Origin: Rhodococcus yunnanensis NBRC 103083
GTDB taxonomy: Bacteria > Actinomycetota > Actinomycetes > Mycobacteriales > Mycobacteriaceae
NCBI RefSeq assembly: GCF_001895005.1
Contig: NZ_BCXH01000003.1
Span: forward strand, 124,001-188,000
Reading direction: 5' to 3'
DNA length: 64,000 bases
Shown one piece after another: positions 36,932 through 44,660 of this stretch (the first letter of the stretch is position 1; each line of letters starts with the position of its first letter). The notes beneath the pieces were generated by a model, which saw nothing but the letters and a program-made list of their open reading frames with translations, ran no database searches and had not been told where the DNA came from. Both the position numbers and the translations under genes were made by a program.

Positions 36932-37822
36932 GACCGTGTCCTCGGGTGAGTAGGGGCAGTTGATCGCGCCGAGATCCTTGGGTCGGACGTTGCCCGGGTA
37001 CCCCGGGTACGTCTTGTTCCGTGCGTCGTCGGTGGTCCGAGACTGCGTGCGCTTGGGCATGAATCGCTCGGCTCGCGCCTTGGCCCGCAGGCTCGCGACG
37101 GCGACGCGTCGTAGCGCCGGTGAGCCGGCCGGGAAACCGAACGCGTGTGCCATCCGGTCGTCCATCAGGGCGTAGACACCCTGCCGGACGGCGGGATGCA
37201 GTGGTGCCGGGAACCACGAGCAGAACAGATCGAGCGTGTACGTCCCGACCTTGTGATTGTCGTCGGTGTAGCGGAACTTGTCTTCCTCGTAGTCGAGTTT
37301 GAACTCCGCGAACTCGGTGTACGACTCGGGAATGTTCTTGATTCCCATTCGAATTCCGACCTGCCGGTAGAAATGGAATGTCGCGAGACGTTCCTTCGGG
37401 TGCAGCCTGCGCCATCCGTACGTGTCGATCCATTCGATCGGCTCGTAGACGAAGGTGCTCAGGACGTAGAGCATGTCATCGCCGGAGATCGCGTACTGGC
37501 CGTGCATCCGATTGACCTGGCGGAGCGACTCCCGGCCGCGTTCGGAATCGTAACCGTGCTCGAGCATCTCGGCCATGAGCAGCGAGGTGTCGTCGTACCG
37601 TTTCTGAGGCCGGTTCGCGAATTCACCCGTCTTCTCGAGCAGCTCCGAGATGCTCGGGACGCAATAGGTTCGGAACAGGGCGAATTCGAGTGCCCGCTGG
37701 TAGTCCCACGGAAACTCGTATCCTGCGGTGATCCGGTGGATGGCGTGGCAGTCGGCTACCGGGTCCATCTCCTCGATGCGACGAACCCAGCCGTAGCGAC
37801 CCCGCTTCGGCGTGATCTCCAT
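36881..37822 (-). CDS. MpaB-family (DUF2236) oxygenase A
   Basis: A 313-residue member of the MpaB/latex-clearing-protein domain family, which are heme or metal oxygenases in characterised cases. Family segments are YDDTSLLMAEMLEHGYDSER, NRMHGQYAISGDDMLYVLS (His as probable ligand) and FVYEPIEWIDTYGWRRLHPK. It lacks a signal peptide. Four bp separate it from the upstream aldehyde dehydrogenase, so both are one operon, divergent from an acyl-CoA dehydrogenase. The C-terminal tail ends with SPEDTVSPEDTV, produced by an 18-bp tandem duplication, and overlaps the 3' end of the facing hydrolase gene. The substrate is unknown. Confidence 0.83.
   Translation of the reverse strand: MEITPKRGRYGWVRRIEEMDPVADCHAIHRITAGYEFPWDYQRALEFALFRTYCVPSISELLEKTGEFANRPQKRYDDTSLLMAEMLEHGYDSERGRESLRQVNRMHGQYAISGDDMLYVLSTFVYEPIEWIDTYGWRRLHPKERLATFHFYRQVGIRMGIKNIPESYTEFAEFKLDYEEDKFRYTDDNHKVGTYTLDLFCSWFPAPLHPAVRQGVYALMDDRMAHAFGFPAGSPALRRVAVASLRAKARAERFMPKRTQSRTTDDARNKTYPGYPGNVRPKDLGAINCPYSPEDTVSPEDTVRPRVERPAEL
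36914..36949. repeat. 18-bp tandem duplication in the overlap of two convergent genes
   Basis: GACCGTGTCTTCGGGTGA (36914-36931) is repeated at 36932-36949 with one change. The first copy ends with the hydrolase stop; read the other way both copies encode SPEDTV in the MpaB-family protein. Confidence 0.85.
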
Positions 37823-37826
37823 GTTC

Positions 37827-39323
37827 TCATCCCCGTCCGTGCCGCAGTTTCAACATCAGTGCCGAAATCTTGAGGTCGCGTGCTTTTCGCTGCATGGTCA
37901 GAAGATTGAGAGGTGCTGCGAATCTCTGCACGGCAAGGGATTTGACCGTGCTGAACTCACGAAGCCCGTCGGCGCCGTGGATGCGACCGAAGCCCGAGTC
38001 GCCGGTGCCGCCGAACGGTAGTGCCGGTATTCCGGCGAAGCCCAGGACCGAGTTCACCGTCACGACACCACAATCGAGCTTCTCGGCGGCCCGCCTACCC
38101 GCAGCGGTGTCCTTGGTGAACACCGAGGCACCCAGACCGTACGACGACGCGTTCGCCCGCTCGATGCCCTCGTCGAGGTCACGTACCTTGTTGACGACGA
38201 CTGTCGGCCCGAACGTCTCTTCCGTTATCGCAGTGGAGTTCTCGGGTACGTCGGTGAGGACGACGGGGTCGATGTACGGGCCGTGGAGCGTTTCGAGACC
38301 GCCGACCACTGCGCGAGCACCCTTGGCGAGGGCGTCCTCGATCTGTGATCGGACGATGTCGCTCTGCTTGCCCAGCGTCATCGGACCGTACGACGACGTC
38401 GCAGCGCCTCCCGGTTTCAATGCTGTCACCGACGCTGCGAGTTTGTCGACGAACGCTTCGTACGCCGGTGCCGCGACGTAGATCCGTTCGACGCCTGCGC
38501 ACGTCTGACCTGCGTTGCCCATCGCACCGAACGTTGCGAACTCCACTGCGGCATCGAGATTCGCGTCGGCGTCGACGAGCATCGCGTCCTTGCCGCCGCA
38601 TTCGGCGACGAGCGGGGTGAGAGATTGCGCGCACGTCGCCATGACCTTCTTGGCGGTCGCGGTCGAACCGGTGAACGCGATCTTGTCGACGTTCGAGGTG
38701 CAGAGCGCCGTTCCGGTGCTTCCGTCGCCGGTGATCGTCTGGAACACCGGATGTGCGGGCGCGAGCGATTCCCACTTGTCGGCCAACCATTTTCCGACGC
38801 CAGGGGTGAGTTCGCTCGGCTTGAACACGACCGCGTTTCCCGCCGCGAGCGAGTACGCGATCGACCCCATCGGCGTGTACAGCGGGTAGTTCCAGGGTCC
38901 GATGACGCCGACGACTCCGAACGGGCGGTACCCGACGTAGGCCTGCTGGTTCGCGCTGATCAGCCCCGAGGAGACCTTGCGCTGCTTCAGCACCTTCTGT
39001 GCGTTGCGGGCGGCCCAGTCGATGTGTTCGACGCCCATCATGACCTCGAGCAGCGAGTCCTCGTCGGGTTTGCCGGTCTCGGCGGCGATGACGTCGGCGA
39101 GGCTCCGTGCATCCTTGGCGATGGCCGTCTTGAACTCGAGCAGCCAGCGTGCGCGGCCGGTGAAGCCCTGTATGTCCCACCACCGCGCGGCGGACCTGGC
39201 ACGTGCGACGGCTGCCTCGACCTCGGTCTTCCCTGCGATCGGGTAGGTGGCGAGGATGGTGCCCGTCCTGGGATCGAGGCTGTCGAACGTGTCGGTTTTC
39301 TTCTCTACGGCCTGGTCCGTCAT
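37827..39323 (-). CDS. NAD(P)-dependent aldehyde dehydrogenase
   Basis: Oxidises an aldehyde to the acid; 498 residues from ATG 39323, which has GGAGGGG nine bases upstream. Motifs: GPWNYPLYTPMGS (Asn of the oxyanion hole), FTGSTATAKKV, the general base Glu in LVAECGGKDAM and the catalytic Cys in GNAGQTCAGVERI. It is close to the succinic-semialdehyde or coniferyl/fatty aldehyde dehydrogenase groups. It is the first gene of an operon with an MpaB-family oxygenase and shares a divergent, palindrome-containing promoter region with an acyl-CoA dehydrogenase. An oxygenase-aldehyde-acid-beta-oxidation route is inferred. Confidence 0.9.
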   Translation of the reverse strand: MTDQAVEKKTDTFDSLDPRTGTILATYPIAGKTEVEAAVARARSAARWWDIQGFTGRARWLLEFKTAIAKDARSLADVIAAETGKPDEDSLLEVMMGVEHIDWAARNAQKVLKQRKVSSGLISANQQAYVGYRPFGVVGVIGPWNYPLYTPMGSIAYSLAAGNAVVFKPSELTPGVGKWLADKWESLAPAHPVFQTITGDGSTGTALCTSNVDKIAFTGSTATAKKVMATCAQSLTPLVAECGGKDAMLVDADANLDAAVEFATFGAMGNAGQTCAGVERIYVAAPAYEAFVDKLAASVTALKPGGAATSSYGPMTLGKQSDIVRSQIEDALAKGARAVVGGLETLHGPYIDPVVLTDVPENSTAITEETFGPTVVVNKVRDLDEGIERANASSYGLGASVFTKDTAAGRRAAEKLDCGVVTVNSVLGFAGIPALPFGGTGDSGFGRIHGADGLREFSTVKSLAVQRFAAPLNLLTMQRKARDLKISALMLKLRHGRG

Positions 39324-39354
39324 GGGCAGTCCCCTCCGATGCTGTGCTGCAATG

Positions 39355-39380
39355 ATCACATCACATATATTTGATGTGAT
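39355..39380. promoter_or_regulatory. 26-bp operator-like palindrome between aldehyde and acyl-CoA dehydrogenase genes
   Basis: ATCACATCA-N8-TGATGTGAT with perfect 9-bp arms and an AT-rich centre (CATATATT). It lies 31 bp before the aldehyde dehydrogenase start and 86 bp before the acyl-CoA dehydrogenase start. The GntR regulator encoded downstream is the likely ligand. Confidence 0.65.
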
Positions 39381-39466
39381 TTACTGTTGTGCAGCTCACA
39401 CTATGCGTCGGATCCGACCGAAGACAACCCCGCCGTCCGGATCCCTCCGAACCCTTGGAGTACTTC

Positions 39467-40609
39467 ATGAGCACGGATTTCACCCAGGAACAGCTGGCGT
39501 TCGCCCAGGCAGTGGCCGCTTTCGGCAGCAAGGAGGCCGGCACCCGCGAGCAACGGGACGCGCTCACCGAGAACGGGACGCACACCCACAACCAGGCCCT
39601 CTACGAGAAGATGGCCGCGCTCGGCTGGCTCGGAGTCACCGTTCCCGAGGAGTTCGGCGGCGCCGACGGCAGCACCGTCGACATGTGCATCCTGCTCGAG
39701 CAGTCGGCCAAGGCGATGGCGCCGATCGGAGGCATCGGCCCCACACTCATCACCGGAGCCGCCTACTCGAAGTTCGGTAGTCCGGCACAGAAGGAATCGG
39801 TGCTGGGCGGCATCGTCGCAGGTAGGAGCTATTCGATCTCGATGTCGGAACCCGAGGCCGGCTCCGACGTCGGAAATCTCAGTTGCCGCGCCGAGAAGAC
39901 CGACGGCGGGTGGGTGATCAACGGTCAGAAGACGTGGTGTTCCAATGCCCATTTCGCGGATCGCATTCTGCTGGTCGCACGGACGGGCCGCGGCGGAGGC
40001 AAACACGAAGGTCTGACGATGTTCGACGTCCCCGCCGACGTCGACGGGCTCTCCATCGTCGGCATCGGCACGATGGGTGGCAAGGAGGTCAACGATCTCT
40101 ACTTCACCGATTGTGTCCTCCCCGAGGATTCCGTCATCGGGGTGGAAGGGCAGGGGTGGTCGCAGTTGATGACGGGCCTCAACATCGAACGGCTGATCCT
40201 GGCCGCCATGATGCTCGGCACTGCGCAGCGGGCGTTCGACGACACCCTCGAATTCATCACGCAGCGAAAGCAGTTCGGTCGGCCGGTGGGTACGTTCCAG
40301 GCGTTGCGGCACCGGATCGCGGATCTGGCGACCGAGATCGAGTGCGGACGCCTGTTGGTCTACCACGTCGCACGTCTGGTCGACGAGAACCCGACCACGC
40401 TGTTCCCGCGCGAGGCGTCCATGGCAAAACTCAAGCTGACCGAGACGGCCAAGAAGGTTGCGCTCGAGGGAATGCAGATGATGGGTGGTTACGGGTACGC
40501 CACCGAGTTCGACATGGAGAAGCACGTGCGGACGACCCTGGTGTCGTCTATCTACGGTGGTACCAACGAGATTCAACGTGACATCATCGGTAAGACGTAC
40601 GGGCTCTGA
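39467..40609 (+). CDS. Acyl-CoA dehydrogenase
   Basis: FAD enzyme introducing the alpha-beta double bond into an acyl-CoA, 380 residues. It shows SMSEPEAGSDVGNLSC (FAD/substrate site), a GGYGYATEFDMEKHVR segment containing the likely catalytic Glu at the C-terminal position, and the FAD-binding end GGTNEIQRDIIGKTYG. The start ATG 39467 follows TTGGAG. Its stop overlaps the next start by one base (TGATG), so the GntR regulator is translated from the same mRNA. It is divergent from the aldehyde dehydrogenase/MpaB operon across a 26-bp palindrome. Confidence 0.9.
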   Translation: MSTDFTQEQLAFAQAVAAFGSKEAGTREQRDALTENGTHTHNQALYEKMAALGWLGVTVPEEFGGADGSTVDMCILLEQSAKAMAPIGGIGPTLITGAAYSKFGSPAQKESVLGGIVAGRSYSISMSEPEAGSDVGNLSCRAEKTDGGWVINGQKTWCSNAHFADRILLVARTGRGGGKHEGLTMFDVPADVDGLSIVGIGTMGGKEVNDLYFTDCVLPEDSVIGVEGQGWSQLMTGLNIERLILAAMMLGTAQRAFDDTLEFITQRKQFGRPVGTFQALRHRIADLATEIECGRLLVYHVARLVDENPTTLFPREASMAKLKLTETAKKVALEGMQMMGGYGYATEFDMEKHVRTTLVSSIYGGTNEIQRDIIGKTYGL

Positions 40610-41277
40610 TGGCAACACCTCTTCTGCGACGACGGCCGCAACTGTCCGAGGAAGTCGCCGGCCACATCAGACGTCAGATCATGTCGGGAGCGCTACGGCC
40701 GGGCTCGTTCGTCCGCATGGACGAGACGGCCGCCGAATTGGGCGTCAGCGCAACGCCCGTGCGCGAAGCGTTGGTCTCGTTGCGCGGGGAAGGGCTCGTC
40801 GAGCAGGTTCCCCATCGTGGGTACCGGGTCGGAGAGCTGGACCGCGGTGACATCGATGACATCTTCTGGCTGCAGGGCACGATCGCGAGCAAACTCGCGC
40901 GTCGGGCCGCCAGGATCATCACGTCGACGCAGATCGAGCATCTCGCGGGTTTGAACTCCTGCCTACGCGACGCTGTCGTACGAGCCGATCCCGAGGCGAT
41001 CGAGTCCTGTGAGTTCGAATTCCACCGGTTCATCAACAAGATCGCAGGCGGGACGAAGCTGGCGTGGTTCCTCTTCGGTGCCATCCGGTACACGCCCGCC
41101 CGGTTGTACGCGTCGGATCCGACGTGGGGAGAGGAATCGGTGCGCAGTCACGACGTCCTCATCGCGGCGTTCGGGCGACGAGACCTAGATGCGGTCGGCG
41201 AGCAGATGCGTCGCCAATTCGTCGACGGCGCAGAGCGATTGATCGCCCACCTCGAACGAGTGGGACTGTGGTCCTAG
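40609..41277 (+). CDS. GntR-family (FCD/FadR subfamily) regulator B
   Basis: A 222-residue regulator with winged HTH (RRRPQLSEEVAGHIRRQIMS, then ETAAELGVSATPVREALVSL) and FCD domain (CEFEFHRFINKIAGGTKLAW). It is translationally coupled to the acyl-CoA dehydrogenase and is most likely to bind the 39355-39380 palindrome and sense an acyl-CoA or related acid. It is a paralogue of the regulator at 27286-27975 in this window. The two share most of the HTH and the long YTPARLYASDPTWGEESVRS-type segment. Confidence 0.88.
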   Translation: MATPLLRRRPQLSEEVAGHIRRQIMSGALRPGSFVRMDETAAELGVSATPVREALVSLRGEGLVEQVPHRGYRVGELDRGDIDDIFWLQGTIASKLARRAARIITSTQIEHLAGLNSCLRDAVVRADPEAIESCEFEFHRFINKIAGGTKLAWFLFGAIRYTPARLYASDPTWGEESVRSHDVLIAAFGRRDLDAVGEQMRRQFVDGAERLIAHLERVGLWS

Positions 41278-41301
41278 AGGCGCCTGTCCGAGAACGCCGC
41301 G

Positions 41302-43686
41302 CTAGCTCAGATGATGCGGCTGCGGGTGCGTCTTGTGCGACCAGTCCGAACCGACCTCGTCCTGGTGGCCGTGCCCGTCCGGCGTGCAGGCGGTACCGGC
41401 CGGGACCATCGTGATCACAACTGATTTCGACGTCGGGCAATTGCTCTCGGTGGCGGTGGAATCCAGCGGTACCAGCGGATTGGTCTCCGGGTAGTACGCT
41501 GCGACGCATCCGCGAGGGGTGTCGTACTCGACTATTCTGAAATTCGGTGCGCATCGGTCGATGTCGTCGTCTTCCCATCGGGTCACGAGATCGACGAATT
41601 CGCCGTTTCGATAGCCGAGTGCCGCGATGTCGTCGCGGTGCACGAACACCACACGCCTGCCGCCTTCGATGCCGCGGTAACGATCGCTGAGACCGTAGAT
41701 CGTCGTGTTGAACTGATCGTGGCTTCGGAGCGTCTGCAGGAGTACGTGGCCGTCGGGTACGTGCAGTACCTCGATCGGCGACGTCGTGAAGACGCCTCTC
41801 TTCGAATCGGTTTCGAAGGTTCTGGAGTCACGGGGTGGGTGCGGCAGCACGAACCCGCCCGGTCTGCGCACGTTGACCTCGTAGCCGCCGCATCCGGGCA
41901 CGACGCGTGCGATGTGGGTTCTGATGTTGCGGTAGTCCTCGCGCATGTCCTTCCAGTCGATCCCGTGCCGGGCACCCAGGGTCGCCTCGGCGATACCGGT
42001 GAGGATGGCGACCTCCGAGCGAAGGTGTTCGCTTGCCGGTGTCAACGGGCCACGCGAGGAGTGCACCGAGCAGGTCGAGTCCTCGACCGAGATCCACTGT
42101 GGTCCAGACGATTGAACGTCCTTCTCGGTTCGGCCGAGGGTAGGCAGGATCAGCGCCGTTTCTCCGCAGACCAGGTGGGACCTGTTGATCTTGGTGGAGA
42201 TCTGGACCGTCGTTCGCATTCCGCGTAACGCCTCGAACGTCACTCCGGTGTCCGGCGTCGCCTGAGCGAAGTTGCCACCGAGGCCGAGGAAGAAGTGTGC
42301 GTTGCCGTCGCGCATCGCTCGGATCGAATCCACGGTGTCGTGGCCGTGTTCGCGCGGTGGGTCGAAGCCGAACTCGCGCTGTATCGAGTCGAGGAAGTGG
42401 TCGGGGACGCGCTCCCAGATTCCCATGGTCCGATCGCCCTGGACGTTGGAGTGCCCGCGCACCGGCAGAAGGCCTGCGCCTCGCTTGCCGATGTTTCCTT
42501 GTGCGAGAGCGAGGTTGGTGACTTCCTTGATGGTGGCGACGGCGTTGCGATGCTGCGTCAGGCCCATCGCCCAGCAGAAGACGGTGGCTTTCGAATCGCG
42601 CAGCATCTTCGCGGCGTCGGTGATCTGTGCGCGGGTCAGACCGGTCGCCGACGTGACGACGTTCCAATCGACGGCTGCGACATGGGCCTTCCAACTGTCG
42701 AATCCCGTGGTGTAGGCGTCGACGAATTCATGGTCGATGCAGTCCCATTCGACGAGGAGCGAGCCGATGGCCTGGAACAGGGCGAGGTCGCCGTTCACCT
42801 TGACGGGCAGATGCAGATCCGACAGATCGGTGCCAGGACCGACCATGCCGCGCGGGGTCTGTGGGTTCTTGAAGTTGACGAGCCCGGCTTCCCGCAACGG
42901 GTTGATCGCGAGGATCTTGGCGCCGTTCTGCTTCGCTGTCTCCAGTGCGGACAGCATCCTGGGATGATTGGTCCCAGGATTCTGGCCTGCGAGGATGATC
43001 AGTTCTGCGTCGTACACATCGTCGAGGGTGACGCTTGCTTTGCCGATCCCGATGGTCTCCTGCAACGCGATGGACGTCGACTCGTGGCACATGTTGGAGC
43101 AGTCGGGAAGGTTGTTGGTCCCGAATGCGCGCGCGAAAAGCTGGTAGACGAATGCGGATTCGTTCGACGCCCGCCCGGAGGTATAGAAGATTGCTTCGTT
43201 CGGATCGGCGAGAGATCGTAGCTGCTCGCCGATGAGGCGGAAGGCGTCGTCCCACTCGATCGGTTCGTAGTACCGGCCACCGGGGAGCTTGACCATGGGG
43301 TGGGTGATGCGCCCCTGCTGGCCGAGCCAGTGTTCGCTACGGGAGTCCAGGTCGGCGATGGAATGCTTCGCGAAGAACTCGGGGGTGGCTCTGGCGGTCG
43401 TTGCTTCCTCGGCGACGGCCTTGGCGCCGTTCTCGCAGAATTCGGCGACGTGTCGGTGGCCGGGATCAGGGTCGGGCCAGGCGCAGCTCATGCAGTCGAA
43501 GCCCTCGGCCTGATTGAGTTCGAGGAGCGTCCTGGCAGTCCGAACCGGTCCCATGTGGCCGAGGGCTCGCTTCATCGAAACCGCGACTGCGACGGGTCCG
43601 GCCGCGTGAGTCTTGGGCTTCTCGACGCGCAGATCGGGCTCCTGCAGTTCTGAATCCTGCAGTTCTGATGTGCTGTGGTCGTGCAA
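41302..43686 (-). CDS. FdhF/YdeP-family molybdopterin oxidoreductase
   Basis: A 794-residue bis-MGD enzyme of the FdhF/YdeP branch, similar to M. tuberculosis FdhF (Rv2900c). The N-terminal FDCMSCAWPDPD and EFCENGAKAVAEE supply only three cysteines, as in YdeP rather than true formate dehydrogenases with a C-x2-C-x3-C-x26-C cluster. The molybdenum ligand is expected in LPDCSNMCHESTSIAL. Binding segments KLPGGRYYEPIEWDDA, GKRGAGLLPVRGHSNVQGDR and GGNFAQATPDT follow. The tail beyond about residue 740 is His-rich and family-atypical. The N-terminus carries a short SELQDSELQEP repeat. True formate oxidation is uncertain; YdeP in E. coli is linked to acid stress. Confidence 0.88.
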   Translation of the reverse strand: MHDHSTSELQDSELQEPDLRVEKPKTHAAGPVAVAVSMKRALGHMGPVRTARTLLELNQAEGFDCMSCAWPDPDPGHRHVAEFCENGAKAVAEEATTARATPEFFAKHSIADLDSRSEHWLGQQGRITHPMVKLPGGRYYEPIEWDDAFRLIGEQLRSLADPNEAIFYTSGRASNESAFVYQLFARAFGTNNLPDCSNMCHESTSIALQETIGIGKASVTLDDVYDAELIILAGQNPGTNHPRMLSALETAKQNGAKILAINPLREAGLVNFKNPQTPRGMVGPGTDLSDLHLPVKVNGDLALFQAIGSLLVEWDCIDHEFVDAYTTGFDSWKAHVAAVDWNVVTSATGLTRAQITDAAKMLRDSKATVFCWAMGLTQHRNAVATIKEVTNLALAQGNIGKRGAGLLPVRGHSNVQGDRTMGIWERVPDHFLDSIQREFGFDPPREHGHDTVDSIRAMRDGNAHFFLGLGGNFAQATPDTGVTFEALRGMRTTVQISTKINRSHLVCGETALILPTLGRTEKDVQSSGPQWISVEDSTCSVHSSRGPLTPASEHLRSEVAILTGIAEATLGARHGIDWKDMREDYRNIRTHIARVVPGCGGYEVNVRRPGGFVLPHPPRDSRTFETDSKRGVFTTSPIEVLHVPDGHVLLQTLRSHDQFNTTIYGLSDRYRGIEGGRRVVFVHRDDIAALGYRNGEFVDLVTRWEDDDIDRCAPNFRIVEYDTPRGCVAAYYPETNPLVPLDSTATESNCPTSKSVVITMVPAGTACTPDGHGHQDEVGSDWSHKTHPQPHHLS

Positions 43687-43704
43687 CGCGGTCCCTTTCG
43701 TAAA

Positions 43705-43965
43705 CTACTGCCCCAGGAGGCGAGTCACGAGGTCGATGTACGACTGTTTCGCCGAATCCTGGGTCGTGCCTTCGAGCTTTGCCCATGCGTCGTATTTGGC
43801 GCGGTTCACCATGTCCAGTCTTCCAGGCCGCTTACCCTCGGCGTCGCCTTTCGAACCCTGTTTGAACAACGAGTAGAGGCTCAGCAGGTCGTCGTTGCTC
43901 GGCTTCGATGTGAGGGTCTTGACGTCGACCTGGGCTTGCTGGAACGACTGATCGAGATCTGACAT
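43705..43965 (-). CDS. Acyl-CoA-binding protein (ACBP)
   Basis: A compact 86-residue four-helix protein of the ACBP family, known mainly from eukaryotes and a minority of bacteria. It aligns over its length with bovine ACBP. Y31, K35, K57 and Y76 match the acyl-CoA-binding Y28, K32, K54 and Y73, and the signatures KTLTSKPSNDDLLSLYSLFK and KYDAWAKLEGTTQDSAKQSY are clear. I chose ATG 43965 because the 31 preceding in-frame codons have no family match. It lies 18 bp downstream of the FdhF-like gene's start, divergent in function but on the same strand. The likely role is a cytosolic pool and carrier for long-chain acyl-CoA, consistent with the many acyl-CoA genes nearby. Confidence 0.88.
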   Translation of the reverse strand: MSDLDQSFQQAQVDVKTLTSKPSNDDLLSLYSLFKQGSKGDAEGKRPGRLDMVNRAKYDAWAKLEGTTQDSAKQSYIDLVTRLLGQ

Positions 43966-44003
43966 GTGTGATACCTCCGCAGTCGGTGTTCGGGACCTGA
44001 GTG

Positions 44004-44585
44004 CTACTTCTGCACGATCATGACACGTATACCGGCCTGGGAGACCAACCGAATGCAATGGGCCAGAAATCTTTCGCGCGTGATGGTGATGGTTCCGTCG
44101 AGGAATCCCGCGAACAACGACGTCAATGCACCGACGACTCCGATGGCGACCAGCTGTCGCTCCTCGGAATCGAGTCCGGTCAGCTGAGCGTGCACCAGTT
44201 CGACGAAGGTGGGCACGAGAGCGGCGCCTCGTCCTCGGATCGCAGGCTCCGACAGCGGCGCTAGCAACAGCACGCGCCCGACGGCCGGATTGTCGAGGAC
44301 CAGTTCGACGAACGCGCGAACCGGCGCCTCGGCCCTCTCGACCGGGCTGGTATCACTGACTGCTTCGGCGATGACTGCGCGGGCCATGTCGCCGACGTGT
44401 GCGTACACGGTGCGGACGTAGTCGTCGCGGTCGGTGAAGCTCTCGTAGAAGTACCGCTCGGTGAGACCGGCGGCTCGGCAGGCCCCACGAACGCTGGCGT
44501 CGGGACCGTCGGGAGCGCCGAGCATGTCGATCCCCACGGCGAGAAGGGTGTCGCGACGGTGGGCTCGCCGTTCCTCGATGGTCAC
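44004..44585 (-). CDS. TetR-family regulator of the MpaB-family oxygenase B
   Basis: A 193-residue TetR protein; the HTH is at residues about 8-55 (RRDTLLAVGIDMLGAPDG, then ACRAAGLTERYFYESFTDRD). It is divergent from the MpaB-family gene at 44651. A perfect 44-bp operator-like palindrome lies in the 65-bp gap. The C-terminal half is helical and gives no ligand clue. It probably represses both itself and the oxygenase. Confidence 0.87.
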   Translation of the reverse strand: MTIEERRAHRRDTLLAVGIDMLGAPDGPDASVRGACRAAGLTERYFYESFTDRDDYVRTVYAHVGDMARAVIAEAVSDTSPVERAEAPVRAFVELVLDNPAVGRVLLLAPLSEPAIRGRGAALVPTFVELVHAQLTGLDSEERQLVAIGVVGALTSLFAGFLDGTITITRERFLAHCIRLVSQAGIRVMIVQK

Positions 44586-44616
44586 CGCGCTCCGGATTCC
44601 GTGTCGGAAAAAGGTT

Positions 44617-44660
44617 GACTACGCATGTTGTCAAATTCTAGTCTGACAACATGCGTAGTC
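44617..44660. promoter_or_regulatory. 44-bp palindrome over the MpaB start codon, TetR operator
   Basis: GACTACGCATGTTGTCA (44617-44633) repeats as its exact reverse complement at 44644-44660, spaced by 10 bp. The right arm contains the ATG at 44651, so a bound regulator would cover the first codons of the oxygenase gene. Confidence 0.85.
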
